This document shows positions 6,980 to 10,693 of a DNA stretch of 10,693 nt, one piece after another. This stretch comes from an uncultured Lachnospiraceae bacterium (GTDB lineage Bacteria > Bacillota > Clostridia > Lachnospirales > Lachnospiraceae): the NCBI GenBank assembly GCA_902797705.1, contig CADBTX010000269.1:1-10693 (forward strand), given 5' to 3'. Made by a program: the position numbers and the translations under genes. The notes beneath the pieces were generated by a model. The model did no database searches and was not told the origin of the DNA. It saw only the letters and a list, made by a program, of their open reading frames with translations. Each line of letters starts with the position of its first letter. Within the stretch, counting starts at the first letter, position 1.

Positions 6980-9900
6980 TTACCTGCCATTCATCTTTCT
7001 TGCAAGAGAATCCGCTCCGGGGATCTTCTTTTCCTCGTTATAGGGGAGTCCGAAGCTCTTTATAAGCTGAATATAGGCATTCCTCTCATTTTCATCCGTT
7101 GTTCTCTCGCTCTCGTCACCGTACAGTTTTTTACAGATAAAGTCTGCATACTTTTTGCCTATGTGGTCACAGGCAGACTCCACATCCGCGAATCCGGCCG
7201 AAGCCGCCAGAGTTCTTCTCATCCGCCTCCTGAACTCCTTCATGTTGTATATCTTTTCGCCTCTTGACTCCATAAGCTCCTCGGCCTGTTGTATAAATCC
7301 GTCAAACTCGAAGTAAGCGTCAAACATCCTCTTTCTTATCTTCTTCATATCGATGCCGAATACGCTCACCACTCCCGAAGCAAGAGTGAGTCCCATTCCG
7401 GTCAGGGCAATGGCCGGTCCGAATATGGGGATAAAGAGACCTGCGAGGCTCATTCCGGAAGCCACTGCATTAAAGCCTCCCATTCCCGCCTTTTTGTGGC
7501 TCATGCTCTTTGATATCTGAAGCATGTTCTTTTCAAGCTTGTCCTGCTTTGCGTCTTCTGCGCCTTCTGCACCTTTATTCTCCCGCTTCTTCTTAAGATA
7601 GGCAGATGCCTTGGAAGCATTGCGGCTGTCCAAAATACCCGTCACGGTATTATAGGCCTCAAGTCCCGTACTGACAGAGGATGTCACCGTACCCGCGATC
7701 TTAAGGGCAGGAGATACGGATATCGCACCGTTCAGCACAGTATCCGACGCCGCAATATACTGCTGGGTGGCCTCCACTCCCTTCCACACAGTGGTGGTAG
7801 CGCTGGCAGCGGAATTCAGAACCTTTACAATATTCGCACCTATATCTCCGGCGTGCATTCCGGAAGAATTCTTTGAAAGGTTATAGATACTGAGCACCGT
7901 GGTCATAAGGCTGCCTACAGCGCTTAAGCCGCCTGCGGTGATATTTCCTCCAAAGAAGTTGGTGTTGGCGATCACGCTGTCCTTAAGCTTCCACTCTCCG
8001 GCGTCCAAAGAGGGGATTACCATTTCTACGCCCTTCTCTACATAGCCTGCACCGTCCACAACCTTAGTCACGATGGTGCCGGCATTCTCTGCGGTCTTTC
8101 CTCCGTATTTTGTAAGGTATTTGGTGTTTTCCCCGATAGCTCCCGTAGGGTTGCTCTTCAGGGTGTAAACTTTACCTCCGGCTTTTTCGCCCTTTTCATT
8201 TACGTTTTCGTATTTTGATGCTTCTCCCAGAGCCGTGTCTGCTGCGATAAGTTCCTTAAGATCCTCAGCCGCTTTCTGTCTTAAGTTTTCCAGTTCCTGA
8301 TCAGGCTTTGCATCCTTCTTTCCATTCTTTTTCAGGAATTCGGCAGCCTTATCCCTGTAGGCTTTTGTACTTTTATACACCTCCCCCAGCATGTAGGTAC
8401 GGTATGCCACCTTATCCTTTTTCAGCTCCTCAAGATCTGTTTTGACCTTCTTGAAGATCGGCTCCGAACAGTCTTTGATAAGGCTCTTGTATTCCCTGTT
8501 TATCTGGTTCGCCTCGGCCAGTTTATGCATGGCCACATACTGTCCGCTTAAATGGGAGAGTATCTTGAAGCCGTTAGCGATCATCTGCTTCTTGAATTTT
8601 TTAATATCCGGGACATATTCCGACTGGGAACTGTAAACATCATAGATCTCCGGATTCTTTCTCTTCCTCGTCTCAATAAGATAATAGATGAAAAGCCGTT
8701 CTCTCTTGGTCTTTCTAAGAAGGGCCGATACGGCCTCCCCATGATGATTCCTTGTTCCGACGATCCAGCCGGCCGCTCCCTTATTATTGTAATTCCTTAA
8801 GAACCAGTGATCGATCTCATCAATGGCCCTAAGCTGTTCCACGCTAAGGCCCTTGTCCGTATCCTTTCTGTCCAGCTCCTTCTCGGCTTCACTCCTGCTG
8901 TCCATTGAAACCACATGCTGGCGGGCAAGCTTTATTATAGGATCGTCAAGTCCTGTGCGGATCCCTTCGAACCTTGTGATAGCTGCATTCTGCACCTTGT
9001 AATAGGTTGCAACGCTTATGATCTCGTCTATTTCCTTCGGACGATTCTTAAGGGAATGTGTTGCCTTGTAGATCTCTATATAACGCTCATAGGAAGCGAA
9101 CAGCATGGCCTTATCCCTGACGTTGATCCGGTCACATCCCTCCCGGGCTGCCAGATGCACCTTCCACTTCTCATAGTTTTTATAGAGTTCCTTAAGCTTC
9201 TCAGCGGAATTCTTCACCTCTTTGTCGGTCACTTCATCCGGAAGACTGTTCTCGGTCACGTTTCCAAAGCCCTTTCCTCCGGTCTGATAATCTAACTTGT
9301 CATAGAACTCTCTGACAAGCTCCCGTATGCTGTCGCAGCCCGCCCTTCGCTTCTGGCCCTTGTCCGTATACTGATGGCCTCTATGCAGGTCATAATATGC
9401 ATTGGTCGATTCCGAAAGGGAAGTGATGGCGCCCATGAGTTCATCGGAGTGAAGGAGGCTTATGTCATCGGCCTTTTTCGCAAGATTCATGACCTTCACC
9501 AATGCGGCACGCATCCTGTTATAGTTCACCGACTCTTTCTTATCAGACTTATATTCCGTATTAAGATCATTAAGGACATTGTCCAGGACTCCACGGTTTT
9601 TGAAGATCTCCCTGAAAATCGTCTTTGCGGAAATGTCGTACTGCTCTCCGACCTGTCTTTCCGCCTCCTTTTTCTCTGCCTCTATACGCTTTAATTCCTC
9701 TTCCTTATCATAGATTTTGGCTTCATCCAGGGCTTCTTTGATGGTCTTTTTCTCCACCGACAGATTCTTCACCGGTATGTAAGTCATAGTGCCTACGTCC
9801 TCGATGCCCTCTGCGTCACCCTCATTCTCTTTTGTTACAGTAACACCCTTTGTATGGGTAACGGATGCACAGAATTCATAATAGGTCTCATTGTTGTTCT

Positions 9901-10693
9901 TTAACTCTGTGCCGTCATCGCCGCCTTCCAGATTCGGATACTCCTTCTTAAGTTCCTCCACGCTCTTCATTTTAGAAAGCCAGCAGACCTCCGTCGCTCT
10001 TCCACGCTTTATGAAGTCATCCAGCTTGACGGTCTTAGACTTCCCGGCGAAATCGTATGGATCACAGATCGTGAGTTCATCACCCTTGATACCGGTAATG
10101 GCCACATAGTGGGGGTTTGCATCCTTTGCCACCAGGGCTCCCGCCACGCTTCCGCTTCTTATGATCTCTGCGATCTTGTCGGCAAACATGACTCTGTAAT
10201 TATGAAGTTTAATATTCTCTCTTTTCAGCTCCTCAGGAGTATACTGTTTATCCTTATCCAGATTCGTGACGTTCATCATGAATCTGTTCATTACCACATC
10301 ATTGATGCCCTCTTCAGCGAGCTTATCAATGATAAAGTCACTCATCTCAAAGATGCCCCCGAAGCCCGTCCTTTCCTTGCCGGCAAAGCGATCGATCTCC
10401 CTCACCATGTCGTTATACAACTCCCGGGTTACCCCGGGCTTATTATTGGGATCATACTTCTTGATCTCAGGCTTGAAACTTCTCATGTCATTCTGGTTAT
10501 ACCGCCTTAAGACACCCTGATATCCCTTTCTTCTGGATATGAAGTGATTCAGCATTGCAGTTCCAACGCAGCAGAAGCAGTTATTGGGGCCCTGCTTTTC
10601 GAAGACCTGATCCAGCCCCTTGATCTCCGCTTCATGCACCGTAAACTGCAGTTCCTTGGCAGGGGCCTTCTGTACCTTCTGCTCTGCGGGCTG
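6980..10693 (-). CDS. Giant protein with papain/C39-like cysteine protease domain, candidate effector or toxin; 5' end outside window
   Basis: Numbering is from the first codon at the right edge; 1237 residues are visible and the frame is still open. A GTG at 10639 could be a start, with AAGGAA 12 bases upstream, but the preceding codons read as a Gln/Lys/Pro/Ala linker (QPAEQKVQKAPAK), so a longer N-terminus is more likely. Residues about 25-240 look like a papain-like/C39-like protease: Gln34, then QGPNNCFCCVGTAML with Cys39 as nucleophile, NPHYVAITG with His195, and ICDPYD with Asp211. Residues 315-350 are highly charged and may form a coiled coil. Residues 350-820 are helical and basic, including a striking stretch around KRERLFIYYLIETRKRK (663-679). 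The C-terminal third is Gly/Ala/Ser/Thr-rich, with hydrophobic stretches near 915-938, 999-1021 and 1068-1115, followed by a basic tail. No ABC transporter or bacteriocin gene is adjacent, so this is not a bacteriocin-exporting C39 protease. A host- or competitor-directed effector is inferred. Confidence 0.85.
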   Translation of the reverse strand, partial: QPAEQKVQKAPAKELQFTVHEAEIKGLDQVFEKQGPNNCFCCVGTAMLNHFISRRKGYQGVLRRYNQNDMRSFKPEIKKYDPNNKPGVTRELYNDMVREIDRFAGKERTGFGGIFEMSDFIIDKLAEEGINDVVMNRFMMNVTNLDKDKQYTPEELKRENIKLHNYRVMFADKIAEIIRSGSVAGALVAKDANPHYVAITGIKGDELTICDPYDFAGKSKTVKLDDFIKRGRATEVCWLSKMKSVEELKKEYPNLEGGDDGTELKNNNETYYEFCASVTHTKGVTVTKENEGDAEGIEDVGTMTYIPVKNLSVEKKTIKEALDEAKIYDKEEELKRIEAEKKEAERQVGEQYDISAKTIFREIFKNRGVLDNVLNDLNTEYKSDKKESVNYNRMRAALVKVMNLAKKADDISLLHSDELMGAITSLSESTNAYYDLHRGHQYTDKGQKRRAGCDSIRELVREFYDKLDYQTGGKGFGNVTENSLPDEVTDKEVKNSAEKLKELYKNYEKWKVHLAAREGCDRINVRDKAMLFASYERYIEIYKATHSLKNRPKEIDEIISVATYYKVQNAAITRFEGIRTGLDDPIIKLARQHVVSMDSRSEAEKELDRKDTDKGLSVEQLRAIDEIDHWFLRNYNNKGAAGWIVGTRNHHGEAVSALLRKTKRERLFIYYLIETRKRKNPEIYDVYSSQSEYVPDIKKFKKQMIANGFKILSHLSGQYVAMHKLAEANQINREYKSLIKDCSEPIFKKVKTDLEELKKDKVAYRTYMLGEVYKSTKAYRDKAAEFLKKNGKKDAKPDQELENLRQKAAEDLKELIAADTALGEASKYENVNEKGEKAGGKVYTLKSNPTGAIGENTKYLTKYGGKTAENAGTIVTKVVDGAGYVEKGVEMVIPSLDAGEWKLKDSVIANTNFFGGNITAGGLSAVGSLMTTVLSIYNLSKNSSGMHAGDIGANIVKVLNSAASATTTVWKGVEATQQYIAASDTVLNGAISVSPALKIAGTVTSSVSTGLEAYNTVTGILDSRNASKASAYLKKKRENKGAEGAEDAKQDKLEKNMLQISKSMSHKKAGMGGFNAVASGMSLAGLFIPIFGPAIALTGMGLTLASGVVSVFGIDMKKIRKRMFDAYFEFDGFIQQAEELMESRGEKIYNMKEFRRRMRRTLAASAGFADVESACDHIGKKYADFICKKLYGDESERTTDENERNAYIQLIKSFGLPYNEEKKIPGADSLARKMNGR

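Noticed and set aside
6555..7043. 162-codon open frame on the plus strand
   Set aside because: It covers the antisense of the small acidic gene, the gap and the giant gene's end, and has a serine-run composition typical of a shadow frame.
10577..10639. Giant gene starting at the GTG at 10639
   Set aside because: The frame stays open to the window edge, the upstream codons look like a coding linker, and the ribosome-like AAGGAA is 12 bases away. It remains possible but is less likely.
1..10693. Recurrent CTTAAG hexamers as a regulatory or restriction-linked repeat
   Set aside because: They fall mostly within genes and are explained by frequent Leu-Lys codon pairs (CTT AAG) and their reverse complement, with no regular spacing.
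6980..10693. C39 protease as a bacteriocin-processing exporter
   Set aside because: No ATP-binding cassette, no six-helix membrane domain and no neighbouring precursor peptide with a double-glycine leader was found.

Overview
The window holds eight protein genes, all read from the minus strand, so transcription runs from right to left in these coordinates. Short gaps, frequent AGGAGG-type ribosome sites, moderate GC and the iorA-iorB-paaK-ACT gene order suggest an anaerobic Firmicute of the class Clostridia. Lachnospiraceae is the best guess, made from gene content and style rather than from any marker gene. I see no RNA gene, insertion sequence, CRISPR array or phage gene.

Right-hand region (10693 to about 6370): a very large protein, still open at the right edge with at least 1237 residues, is followed by a small acidic protein of about 172 residues. 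The large protein starts with a papain/C39-like cysteine protease domain with visible Gln, Cys, His and Asp residues. A long charged helical region follows, then several Gly/Ala-rich hydrophobic stretches near the C-terminus. The small protein resembles the YbjN / type III secretion chaperone-like fold. Together they look like an effector or toxin with its chaperone or immunity partner. This pair is the least explained and most interesting part of the window.

Middle (6345 to 5225): a Gfo/Idh/MocA-family NAD(P)-dependent oxidoreductase with an excellent ribosome site lies 25 bases after the small protein. A 143-base gap follows. It contains a near-perfect SigA-type promoter (TTGACG, 17-base spacer, TATAAT) firing toward iorA, and a possible weak terminator before it.

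Left-hand region (5224 to 1): iorA, iorB, paaK and a tandem ACT-domain gene form a tight operon, with an aspartate kinase gene 43 bases further on that runs off the left edge. IorAB interconverts aryl-2-oxoacids (indolepyruvate, phenylpyruvate) and arylacetyl-CoA using ferredoxin. PaaK activates arylacetates to the same CoA thioesters. The ACT protein probably senses an amino acid. The set can run as aromatic amino acid fermentation or, in reverse, as salvage of arylacetates into aromatic amino acids. The aspartate kinase feeds Lys/Thr/Met synthesis.
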